Shown: positions 54,733-64,000 of the stretch, in pieces | Numbering within the stretch: the stretch's first letter is position 1 | How the letters are laid out: every line of letters starts with the position of its first letter | Assembly: GCA_963575745.1 (NCBI GenBank) | Contig: CAUYUJ010000182.1 | Location: forward strand, 50,001 to 114,000 | Origin: Prorocentrum cordatum | Taxonomy: Eukaryota; Sar; Dinophyceae; Prorocentrales; Prorocentraceae | Length of the DNA: 64,000 nt | Direction: 5' to 3' | The notes under the pieces: model-generated | The model's database searches: none | What the model saw: the letters and a program-made list of their open reading frames with translations, nothing else | Told to the model about the DNA's origin: nothing | Made by a program: the position numbers and the translations under genes

Positions 54733-54955
54733 TCTATTCTCTAGGCCTCCCACATGGGGTCCGAGTAGATATGGGTCGGAGGATCGCGCCGCGTTGCTGC
54801 TGCATCGCGATGCGGATCGGTGTTTCCCCACGCCGACGTCGCCGAAGCATAGCCGACGTCGCCGACGCATCACCAATGCATCGGCGTTGCATCGCCGACG
54901 CGGTTCCACCCTCCGACCCCATCTGCTCGGACCCCGCCTGGGAGGCCCCAGCAAC
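54733..54955. repeat. Foldback repeat, family A, copy 2
   Basis: Left end GGCCTCCCACATGGGGTCCG, right end CATCTGCTCGGACCCC then GCCTGGGAGGCC. The arms pair over about 45 bases. The middle repeats GCCGACG and GATGCATCGG as in copy 1 at 284-515. Confidence 0.7.
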
Positions 54956-55039
54956 CGCACCAGAGGCTGGCGCGCCACGCCGTCTCTCACGCAGCGAGGG
55001 CGCGCGCCGCGGTGCTGCCGAGAAAATGGACGCGCGCAG

Positions 55040-55165
55040 CCCCAGGAAGAGGAGCAGGAGGAGGAGGAGGAGGAGGAGGAGGAGGAAGGAGGAGGAGGAG
55101 GAGGAGGAGGAGGAGGAGGAGCAGGACGAGGAGGAGGAGGAGCACGAGGAGCTCCAGGAGGAGGA
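55040..55165. repeat. GGA microsatellite
   Basis: Nearly pure GGA/GAG triplets with GCAG and CACGA interruptions. Confidence 0.9.
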
Positions 55166-55499
55166 CCGGCGCGCGCGGCATGCTTTTGAGTCGGGAGCCT
55201 TGAGACGGGGGTCAATGCAAACGGGGGTCAGCCACGGCACCGGATCCTGCAGGATCCTGCGAAGACCCCCTCTGGCTGACCCGGGTTAGCGAGCCGCTCG
55301 TGGCCGCGAGGCGGCCGCACATATTGGCTGACCAGGGCTTGCGAAGACCTGCGTTGCCGTTTTTTTCCTGCATTGCAGTTTTTGGTTTCCTGCTGACCCG
55401 GGTCTGGATTGACCCGGGTCAGAAGATCCCCGACTGAGCAGCAGGCGGGGCGCCAAGGGGTGTGCAGGGACCACGCATGTTGCGTGTCCTCGTCTCGCT

Positions 55500-55760
55500 G
55501 CCCAGCCCGAGTCGAGCAGTGGCGATGCTCCTGGCTTGCCAGTGGGCGCACCAAAGAACGGTCCAAGAACCTTGTTGGCGGTCTGCACGACATGTTCTTG
55601 AAAGCATGGCTGGCTGAGACTGCCTCGTGTTAGTGCATCGGCTCTATGTTATGAGGACGGTGTTCTGCTCTTGGAGCAGTTCGTGGCTCCTGGTAGGCCT
55701 ACAGGACTGCCGCGACGGTCGCTCCCTGCTCAACCGAGCGGTGGGGACACCTCTCCCCCC
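55500..55760. repeat. Family E repeat, copy 3 (diverged)
   Basis: Order kept (GAGCAGTGGCGATGCTCCTG, CCAAGAACCTTG, CTGCCGCGACGGTCGCTCCC), but most TGTTCTAAGAACA palindromes are mutated. Confidence 0.6.
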
Positions 55761-55954
55761 AGCGGCTCCAGGGTGTCCAAGACGTTCCTCGTTCCCAGAC
55801 ATCAAACGTCGCGCTTTTGTTTGCAGCGTGACTCCCCTGAGGTCTGGGCCGCTCCCTCGGGACCGGAGTCTCCGCCCGAGCAGTCTGTCCACAGTCCCGG
55901 GGCCCGGTGCGCGCCCCCGGCAGGCCCACAAGCACCGCAGAGCGCCAGTCTTAA

Positions 55955-56139
55955 GTCGGGCCTGTCCCCCTCCCAACAGGGGGATTTTCGACGAAAAAAA
56001 AAACAGATAGAATCAAACACTAATCCAAAGATACTCTGGGGACTATTTTTTCAATTTTTTCTGTTTTACCTTTTTGGCGTATTTTGGGGGTATCTTTCAT
56101 TTTTCGTCGAAAATCCCCCTGTAGGGGGGCACGCCCGAC
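55955..56139. mobile_element. MITE, family C, copy 2
   Basis: Ends GTCGGGCCTGTCCCCCTCCC and the inverse of GTCGGGCGTGCCCCCCTACA. Inside, AGGGGGATTTTCGACGAAAA pairs with TTTTTCGTCGAAAATCCCCC. The interior (ACTATTTTTTCAATTTTTTC) is AT-rich. Best-preserved member of the family with 40465-40634. Confidence 0.85.
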
Positions 56140-56422
56140 ATGATTCTGTGTTTTTTCTTGGCGCGAGGATGCCCAGGTGCGTTTTCAAGACGTCCCACAA
56201 TCCAGACATCCTCCGATCTGATTGTTGCTCAATCCGAGGCCCCAGAGGTCCCCATCCCTCCGGCAGGGGACGGTCCTCCACCCGGGCTCCGCTTTCGTCC
56301 ATGGCCCCCCGTGGAAGGTTGGCATCGGGGACGTGTGGCCCGATGGGGAAGGTCGCAGAGTCGACCCGCATAGTAAGGATAGGCAACATTCTCCTCCTCC
56401 TCCTCCTCCTCCTCCTCCTCCT

Positions 56423-56585
56423 GAAGAACGGTATAAAATAAACTTGTCCGCCGTCGGGGGCGCCTGTCCCTGGGCGGCTGGAAAGTTTATACCCCTGCGG
56501 TGCCACCGTAAGGGTATAAACTTTCCAGCCGCCCCGGGGCAGGCGTCCCCGACGGCGAAAAAGCTTATCTTATATCCCGTTCTTC
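56423..56585. mobile_element. Long foldback element (~70-bp arms)
   Basis: GAAGAACGG at the left pairs with CCCGTTCTTC at the right. Further matching words run almost to the centre: CGCCGTCGGGG, GCCTG, GGGCGGCTGGAAAGTTTATA and their inverses. The tip is CGGTG-C-CACCG. It abuts a CTC microsatellite (56393-56422). No coding capacity. Confidence 0.88.
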
Positions 56586-57009
56586 GCCCGTGAACTCCAG
56601 GGCACCCTTGCATCCTTGCCTCCTCGGCGCATCCCTGGCCACTGTCGTTGGCCGCGCCCCGCTCGCAAAAAGCTTCGAAAATGGGCGTCCCAGGCCCTTT
56701 GCGTCCTTATATCGCGCCTCCTTCTGATACGGATCGATGGTGTCGTCGGAGCTCCGGCACCCATCCCATGGACACTCGAGGAAGACCTCCTGGAGCATGT
56801 GGATATCAGGAGGAACAAAAACCACACAGACACAATTCATCGTCGGCCCCCAGGAGAAAGTATGGGAAAACATGGGAGTTTGGGCGGGGGGACGAAGACC
56901 CAGAAAATCTGGGAAGAGATGGGGAATCTTTTCATCTGTGTGTCTTTATCTGTGTGTCCCAGGGCCCCTTCCGTGGAGCCTGCAGGGGCGGAGCGAGATC
57001 CGGGAGTTG
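56586..57009. other. No gene recognised
   Basis: Unique sequence; the frames present are not recognisable. Confidence 0.4.
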
Positions 57010-57265
57010 CGGACCATACTGTGGTGTTGTTGCAGCTGGTGCTTCTGTTGCGTTGCTGGACGTCGCCCCGCTTCCTGGTTGGTTTGTGTTGCTTATGTGT
57101 GTGTATCGTTGGATGTTCGCGCTGCTGCTGTTTTTGTTGAACCCTCACTCTTGGGGATTCATAACCTGTTGATCCCCCCACCGGTGCACATTGCATTGTC
57201 TCAGTTGAAGTGCCCCCCTCGGGGCTCACACCCTGTATTCAAATCGAAGAACGTCGGCCTGCTCA
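57010..57265 (+). repeat. Family D, tail fragment
   Basis: A decayed GTTGCTG-rich core, then the tail TTGAACCCTCACTCTTGGGG, CCTGTTGATCCCCCCACCGG and CAGTTGAAGTGCCCCCCTCG. Confidence 0.7.
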
Positions 57266-57714
57266 AAGCGTGCCCCTTGCCCCCCTGGCTACAACAACAA
57301 CGGCTCCCGCTTGATATTTTCGTACAATGTATTCCAAAATCGCTCTCCCGCGCAGGACTTTCCACAGTGTATGCAGGAATGGCGCTCTCGCGTGGGACAC
57401 CCTCGCAGTTGAATCAGACGCCGCGCCCTCGACACTCAGGAGAGATTCTCTCGCTTTGGCCTTTCTCACGATCTACTTTGGAGTCGCGCTATCGCTCGGG
57501 ACCCGCTCGCCGTTCGGGCAGGGCTCGCGCTTCAGCCACCTGCCTGCTCGACCCGGGCGCCCGCGCCCGCCTACGCGACCCGCCCGCTTGGGTGTGCCCG
57601 CTCGATCTGCCCTTCCTGCTAACTTGTCTCGTGCTCCGTCCTTCTTCCTCCCCCTTCCATCCAACCTCTCTACCCCCTGTTCTAGGGGCTGCACTACATG
57701 CACGTGGCAGGTAA
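57266..57714. repeat. CGCTCTCGCG-type module repeat
   Basis: Contains CGCTCTCCCGCGCAGGACTT, GACGCCGCGCCCTCGACACT and CACCTGCCTGCTCGACCC in the order seen at 44800-44990 and 48660-48850. The open frame of 325 codons spanning this region is not a gene. Confidence 0.65.
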
Positions 57715-58011
57715 GGAGGATATACCCCCAAGGGGGTACGATCGAAGACGAGGAGGGCGGGCACCGAGGGTTTGGGATATACGTGCTGAATGGCACGCGA
57801 GCAGATCGTAGCGAGCAGTCTCAATCTGATTGTTGTTGTCGTTGTTGTTGTTGCTGTTGGTGTCGTTGTTGTTGTTGTTGTTGGTGGTGTTGCTGTTGAT
57901 GTTGTTGTTGGTGTTGTTGCTGCTGCTGCTAATATGGTTGTTATTGTTGTTGTTGCTGTTGTTGGTGGTGTTGCTGTTGCGAGTTTTGTTGATGTTGTTG
58001 TTGTTGGTGCT

Positions 58012-58069
<58 letters not shown>

Positions 58070-58265
58070 CTGCTGCTGTTGTTGTTGTTGGTGCTGCTGC
58101 TGTTGTTGTTGTTGTGGTTGTTGTTGTTGTGGTTGTTGTTGTTATTGTTGTTGTTGTTGCTGTTGGTGTTGTTGTTGTTGTTGTTGGTGTTGGTGTTGTT
58201 GTTGTTGTTGTTGTTGTTGGTGGTGTTGTTGTTGTTGGTGTTGTTGTTGTTGAATATTATTCCTT
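57715..58265 (+). repeat. Family D, plus copy with ~430-base (GTT)n core
   Basis: Head TACCCCCAAGGGGGTACGAT, GAGGGTTTGGGATATACG; core of GTT, GCT and GGT triplets from 57828 to about 58250. The longest core in the window. Confidence 0.85.
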
Positions 58266-58429
58266 CTAAAGAATTATTATTGTTGGGACCCCTGGTGCAC
58301 GACCCCCCTCCAAAACCTAGGCCGCAGCTACATTTTCATCATTTTTTCGCGAAAGCTGCAGAAAAGTGGATTATGCCAGATCCGGTTGTTTTGTTGTAAT
58401 CCGTTTTCCCTTGCAAAAAACACTATAAA

Positions 58430-59010
58430 ATGAAAATTCTTGTTCTTACTTGATCAAATTGCAAGAATCCCTTGCAAAAAATAAGGTAAAGTGGACATTC
58501 GTGCGCGCAAGACGAAATCCTTCCAAAACCTTAGGTTTCGTAACGATTTTAACATAAAAACATCAAAAACCCAATGGTTTTTTAAGAAAAAATTGTCAAA
58601 ATGTCCTTCCGCGCGCGCTGTCCGAATCCCACAAAACCAATGGTTTTTCAACATTTATGTTACATGAGCTCGCGCGAGCTACTTTTTCTTGTTCTAACAT
58701 AATCAAATTTCAATAATCCCTTGCAAAAAATAAGGTAAAGTGGACATTCGCGCGCGCAAGACGAAATCCTTCCAGAACCTTAGGTTTCGTAACGATTTCA
58801 ACATAAAAACATCAAAAACCCAATGGTTTTTCAAACAAAAAATGTCCAAATTTCATCCCGCGCGCGCTGTCCGACTCCCACAAAACCAATGGTTTTTCAA
58901 CATTTATGTTACATGAGCTCGCGCGAGCTACTTTTTCTTGTTCTAACATAATCAAATTTCAATACTCCCTTGCAAAAAAAAGTAAAGTGGACATTCGCGC
59001 GCGCAAGACC
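58430..59010. repeat. Tandem repeat, ~248-bp unit
   Basis: GTAAAGTGGACATTCG recurs at 58486, 58735 and 58982 (steps 249 and 247). Each unit also carries CCAATGGTTTTTCAA twice and the palindrome AGCTCGCGCGAGCT. AT-rich with CGCGCGCG islands. Confidence 0.9.
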
Positions 59011-59059
59011 AACAAAAAACACGACGATCTCAGGAACTTGCCCCAAAAATGTGACCAAC

Positions 59060-59130
59060 TCCGCTCTCTCTGTCTCTCTCTCTGTCTGCTCTCTGTCTCT
59101 CTCTCTGTCTGTCTGTGTCATGTATTGTAT
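59060..59130. repeat. CTCT/CTGT microsatellite
   Basis: Alternating CTCTGT and CTCTCT words over about 70 bases. Confidence 0.85.
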
Positions 59131-59329
59131 GTCACAATTGCAGGATGCTGGGCACACGCGCGCCCCGAATAAGTGACCAAGTTCTGTGGGTGTGTACCCC
59201 ACGCCAGTGTAGTAGCCACGGTCGTCCGCACGCCACGAAGTGAAGTGTCCCAACGTCATAGGGCGGGAAGCTGGGTTTGGGTGGTCGCGAAGAGTCGTTT
59301 GGATATTTGGTAGAGCTTGAACTGCCCCC

Positions 59330-59690
59330 CCACGAAGTGGGGGTATTGTCTCGCGTCGCGTGAAAACCCTGGCACTGGTGAGAACACTGAGCGTTCGGGT
59401 AAAATGATTGTTGTTGTTGTTGTTGTTGTTGTTGTGGTTGGTGTTGTTGGTGTTGTTGTTGTTGTTGTTGATGTTGCTGTTGTTGTTGTTGTTGGTGTTG
59501 TTGTTGTTGTTGTTGTTGTTGTTGTGGTTGCTGCTGTTTTGTTGTTTTCTTGTTGTCGTTGTTCGTTGTTGTTGAACTCTCAATCTTGAGGAATAACTGT
59601 TTTCGATCCCACCACAGTTGCACATGGTATTTGTTCAATTGAGGTGCCCCCCCTCAGGGCTCGAGCAGATCGCAGCGACGAGTATCGAAC
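59330..59690 (+). repeat. Family D, plus copy
   Basis: Core GTT and GGT triplets 59405-59530, tail TTGAACTCTCAATCTTGAGG, CAATTGAGGTGCCCCCCCTC. The head has diverged. A second, shorter GTTGTTGTTGTC tract starts at 59700. Confidence 0.8.
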
Positions 59691-59764
59691 TGATCGGTGC
59701 TGTTGTTGTTGTCAATGCTGTTGCTGTGGCTGCTGCTGCAGCTGCTGCTGTTTCTGCGGCGGAA

Positions 59765-60118
59765 GCGAGGAGGAGGACGAAGAGGAGGAGGAGGAGGAGG
59801 AGGAGGAAGCGGAAGCGGAGGAGGAGGAGGTGGAGGAGGAGGAGGAGGAGGAGGAGGAGGAGGCGGAGGCGCCCATCCCGCCTCCCGCCTTCGCCCGTGG
59901 GCGGCGCCCACCCGGGGCACGCTCAGAGGGCCGCGCCAGGCCGCTCCGCGCACCATCTGCCGCCCCGTGCCACGCGTGTGCTCGCGGGGTGCGTCTGGGA
60001 TGCTCGTGGCCTCGAGGTCGCGAGCGGCCTCCTCCTTCTCTTCCTCCTCCTCCTCTTCCTCCTCCTCCTCCCTCCTCCTCCTCCTCCTCCTCCTCCTCTT
60101 CCTCCTCCTCCTCCTCCT
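59765..60118. repeat. Paired GGA and CCT microsatellites, inverted
   Basis: GGAGGA units occupy 59768-59872 and CCTCCT units 60028-60118, separated by about 155 bases of GC-rich DNA. The two tracts are complementary and could pair as a long cruciform. Confidence 0.8.
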
Positions 60119-62180
60119 GCCCATCCCCTGGGACGCCCTGCGGGACGGCCCCACTGTCGTTCTCCTGGGACAAGTACCGCCCTTCGGGGCATGGCGCTCT
60201 ATGAATGGGTTGGGCCCAGAGCCGCGAACCCTAACCGACTAACCGACGATAGACGACAGACGCCCTGCGATACTACCCCACGGTAGATCCCTGGGCAATA
60301 ACCGACGAAGAGCCAGACTCGACATCAGCTGGCCAGACAACCACAACCGACCCCAGCAGCACAGCCCCACGTCACCTGCTGGGAAGACCGACGCCCCGCG
60401 GGACGGCCCCACGGTCGATCTCCTGGGCAAGTTGCCCTATGAAGCAGCCCCACGGCTATGCTCATGGGCGGACAGACGGACGAACTGGAAGCCCCTCGAC
60501 TTCGACTGGAGGGCCGCGTCCAGGGAGAGCTACGGGACCGTTCGGGAGGACGGCGACGAGGCCTGAGAGGAGGCCTGCGCCCTCCGCCAGCAGGCCCGCA
60601 GGAGCGGAGAGGGACGTCGTCCTGGGGGAAAGTCGTGGGAAAGTCCTGCCCATCCCCTCCCCCCCCCATCTTCCTCCTTCCCCTTCCCCCGTCCCTGCCC
60701 TGCCCTTCCCCGGCCACCCCCACATACCTTCGAGCTCCTCTGCCCTGCCCTGGCCCCTCACCCCCCTGATTGTACCTCGGGGTCGCAATCAGAGCAGACA
60801 GTCTCGAGTGCGCGGGCGGGGGCGCAGGCGAAGGCGATAGGGGGCGGTGGATGTTTGGCCTTCCCGAGCTTGACAGAATCAACGACTGGCTCAACTGGTT
60901 GGCAGCGCGCACGAATGTGAACGAGCGCGCGCGAAACCTCGCACGCGCAGAACCATTCACATCGGCGGTGCCTGGTCGAAACTCGTCCGAGTCGCGCCCA
61001 GCCCTCGCCTCGATCGGTCCTCCTCTCTCGACTTCCCCCTCGTCCCTCCACCTCGTTCCTCCCTGCTCCCACCCACGTCCTCATCCTGCTCCTTCCTGCA
61101 CCTTCCTCCTCCCTAGCTTCGTACCCCCCCCAAACAAAGACGATGTATATACAAGTGGCACGCGTGTGCCCAGGCTCATACAAAACAGCTGAAAAGGGCG
61201 TTTGAAGCAGGAAGACACCATGACGGCGGAATCGGAGATGGAGAAGGGGAAGCTGGGGCGGCGCCGCCGGTGCGTGCCTGAGAGAAGGGGACGAGGCAGG
61301 AGGTGAGCGCAGAAGAATCTAAGATCGAGCAAGAGTCCCCCCCCCCCAAAGGATTGGTCTGAGGAGGGAGGCGGAGGCTGAACAATCGGCGGCCCAGCGG
61401 GCCAGAGGCGTGCTGAGGTCCGTTGGTGGTTCACAGTATCTGTCTAGCTCGCGTGCGCGCGGAGTGGCCCGTGCGCGCCACCGAGCGACACGACACCCCG
61501 GGAACACCCTGGGCGCACCTTGTGGGAAGAGCACCCCAGGCCCGTTCGACAAAAAAACACCCCGGGGCGCAGTCCGCGCGGCGCCTCCCAGAGGGGCGCG
61601 TTGCCCACGGTGACGTTTGGCCCCGAAGTGCGCGAGGAAGCGATCGAAAGGCTTCCTCTCCGAAGCCACCGAGAGGCCTCCTCCTCCTCATCCTCATCCT
61701 CCCCTCTTCCTCCTCCTGCTCCTCCTCATCCTTGTGGCTCGCCACAATCACACGACAATATAGTACCAGTGATGCAAGATGGGCTGGCGGAGTGAGCGAA
61801 GCGATTAACAAGATAAGTGTAAGCACGATTCCCACCAGCCGATTCGTTTCACCAGACAATTTGTGGAGGGAGAGAGAAGGAGGAGAAGAAGAGGAGGAGG
61901 GTAGCTGCTGGGAGTGAAATGCAATAGTGAGATCGCATTCGAGCGCAAGTGGGGTTGCCACACCTTGCGATGTATGTACCAGGGCCCCCCAGGAAGCCTC
62001 CGGAGGCCCGACTTGGATACCAGAAGAGGCTCCAGGAGGCCCCAGGATTGTGAGTGTTGTGTGGGTGTGTGTGATGTGTGCTTTGTGTTGTGCGTGTTTT
62101 CTGTGCGTTGTAGGTGTTGTGTGTGTTATATTCGTCTAGCGTGTGATGTGTTGGGTGTGATTTGTGTCTCTTTGTGCGCA
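60119..62180. other. No gene recognised; short repeats
   Basis: CGGGACGGCCCCAC and GATCTCCTGGGCAAG boxes recur at about 60138, 60270 and 60398 (a degenerate ~130-base tandem). Elsewhere CTCC-rich tracts and unassigned GC-rich DNA. Confidence 0.45.
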
Positions 62181-62183
62181 TGT

Positions 62184-62480
62184 AGTTCTGAGGCCCCAGG
62201 AGGCCCCAGGAGGCCCCAGGCGGCCTCAGGAGGCCCCAGGCGGCCTCAGGAGGCCCCAGAAGACCCCAGGAGGCTCCAGGAGGCCCCAGGAGGCTCCAGG
62301 AGGCCCCAAGAGGCTCCAGGAGACCGCAGGAGGCCCCAAGAGACCCCAGGAGGTTCCAGGAGATCCCCAGGAGGCTCCGAGGCGGGGTCTGGGGTACCAG
62401 AAGGTACAGAAAGCCCCAGGAGGCACCAGGAGGTTCCAGGAGGCCCCCAGGAGGCTCCGAGGCGGGTTCTGGGGTACCAG
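62184..62480. repeat. 12-base AGGAGGCCCCAGG tandem repeat
   Basis: About 20 units of AGGAGGCCCCAGG or AGGAGGCTCCAGG. A larger duplication, GAGGCGGGGTCTGGGGTACC then AGAAGGTAC, occurs near 62378 and 62458. AGGCTCCAGG words also appear at 62025-62045. Confidence 0.88.
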
Positions 62481-62539
62481 AAGGTACGTCGGGGCTCGAT
62501 TTTGGGAGGATATCTCAGGCGAAACCGCCATCCTCTGAG

Positions 62540-64000
62540 AATCGCTGACAACATTATTGCAAGTACAATGTGTTTTTGAAGGTTTTACGTTCGAATGTTG
62601 AAATTCCCATGTGTTTTTGGACCCTGACGTCGCGATCTGTGTAAGGGGTGCCACCGATTTTCAGAAGTTCGAGGATGTCCCTAGCGAAACGGCCAAAAAA
62701 ATCGCGAACGCGGCGCGTACTCATTAATCGCCTCTGGGCCTCTGAGTTCTACTCCGTCGGAGAGGTGCGTATGAGACTATACATATATATACACAAGACT
62801 GCAGTGGCGCTTCGCGCCATGCACCTTGGTCCTTGAAGTTTGGCATGCAGGCGGAATAGCAGGAAGGTCAAGCCGGCAATTTTGCGATAACTCCTGGTTG
62901 CCTTTTCTGCCATCGCCGCTATAATAATGGTATTCGTTATCCTTCCTCCATGCATTTTTTCCCCTTATTTTCACAATGCCCTGCGCATTCTCCCCATCCT
63001 CCTCAGCTCTTTTTTGCGGAGGCTCCTCTTTGGAGAGCCTCTAGGGTCCTCACAACAGTTGTTTCAGGCTTTCTTAAGGCCTTCTGGAGACCTCCTGGGC
63101 GTATTCTGGGGGCCTCCGGGGGCTTCCTCGGGCCACCCTGCCTCCAACCGCGGTCTCCCTGAACTACCGAATCACGATTTGGAATTCTTCGGAGGGTGTC
63201 TTTGGGCCATCTTGGGCCGCCATGGGGCTCTCTGAGGGCCATCTTGGACCCGTGTTCTGCCGTTTTGGGGCTCTCTTGGACTGCCTGGAAGCCCTTTCGG
63301 ATGGTTGTGGGGCGATTTGGGAGCCTCCCAGGCGTCTTCGGACGCCCAGAAGACCGCCGCATTTGAGCGTCGGGAAGCCGAAAAGAGGAGAACCCTACAA
63401 TTCACCAAAAACCCAGAGAAAATCAATGATTTTTGCCTCGGGGGGCCCTCTTGGGAGTGCTCTTGGAGGCCTCTTTGGAGCCGTCCTGGAGGCCTCTTGG
63501 GCCATCTTGAGGTCACGTCGGTCACTCTTGGAGCGCTCTTGTACTGTCTTGGGGGTCTCTGGGACGTCTCCGATGACCCCCCTGATCGCCCTAGGTGTGC
63601 TGGGAAGGCTTGGCAAAACGCCATGTGAGGCCCGGTGGCAGCTTCGAGGCCCGTCTGGAGGGTCCCAAAGCCCCAGATCCCGGGAGTCCGGTTTTTGTTT
63701 TGGGGGGGGGGGATGGGTTTTCCCCCCGCCCGGGCTTATAAAAATATAGGAAGAGGAATATGTGTGTACGCACACATCGGAGTTAACGACTACAGGAAAA
63801 GACAAACGACAAACAAGCTATACAAAAATGGGCATACCAACATGAAAAGAGAAACATATACAACAAGAGACTAGCAAAACAAAAGAGAGTGGAGACCATC
63901 TTGTACCTTCTCGAAGGCACGGAAGGTTGGAGTGCCAGGGTACGTGGGGTAGGACATTCTACTGAGCGGGCTCTGCCCACTCAGCCTGGATCGCCACCCC
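62540..64000. repeat. CATCTTGG-type dispersed repeat and unassigned DNA
   Basis: 62990-63640 holds drifting GGGCCATCTTGG, CTTGGAGGCCTC and GACCCCC words like those of the module at 8600-10215, with AATCAATGATTTTTGCCTCG near 63421 matching AATCAATGATTTTGGCCTC at 9287 and 9999. A run of G's lies near 63703-63712. No gene is recognised. Confidence 0.65.

Overview
The window looks like nuclear DNA of a dinoflagellate, most likely from a repeat-bloated GC-rich genome of the Prorocentrum or Symbiodiniaceae type. The evidence is a broken Ty1/copia polyprotein of the kind common in dinoflagellates, several long intron-free reading frames of families I recall as multicopy dinoflagellate proteins of unknown function, one possible relict of the trans-spliced leader, and very dense tandem, foldback and microsatellite DNA. 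No organism name is proven by the sequence. A 100-N assembly gap lies at 37083-37182. I see no rRNA, tRNA, CRISPR array or prokaryotic gene.

Layout. 1-5.1 kb: low-coding DNA with one foldback repeat, GAG/CTC microsatellites and a 101-bp tandem array. 5.5-8.5 kb: ten tandem units of about 310 bp, each built as nested palindromes with GC islands in AT-rich DNA. 8.5-10.25 kb: five or so copies of a hairpin-bearing repeat. 10.5-29.9 kb: a block with a 16-bp tandem motif at both ends and a perfect 23-bp inverted repeat (10684-10706 and 29698-29720). It encloses a long palindrome, a degraded large gene (12009-15844, two or more in-frame stops), about 5.3 kb of a 129-bp satellite made of TGAACTAC-like submotifs, and an intact 873-codon gene (26072-28693). 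29.99-35.25 kb: three same-strand genes in a row, a broken PD-(D/E)XK nuclease, a zinc-knuckle protein and a 748-aa DDE-transposase-like protein with a C2H2 finger. Each is preceded by two or three copies of a compact triloop hairpin with compensatory base changes. 37.9-42.4 kb (minus strand): a decayed copia retrotransposon interrupted by small inverted-repeat elements, one with an exact 8-bp target duplication. 42.4-64 kb: almost only repeats, including a TAG satellite, a retroposon-like family with a (GTT)n core, GT and GTGC arrays, foldback elements and MITEs.

The best candidate for an undescribed system is the 29.99-35.25 kb cassette. A transposase-like gene, a RecB/Cas4-type nuclease gene and a zinc-binding gene sit in one orientation and share a repeated covarying hairpin just upstream of each start codon. 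It may be a multi-gene DNA transposon or a unit with a shared RNA processing signal. The nuclease gene in this copy is broken, so this copy is probably not autonomous.
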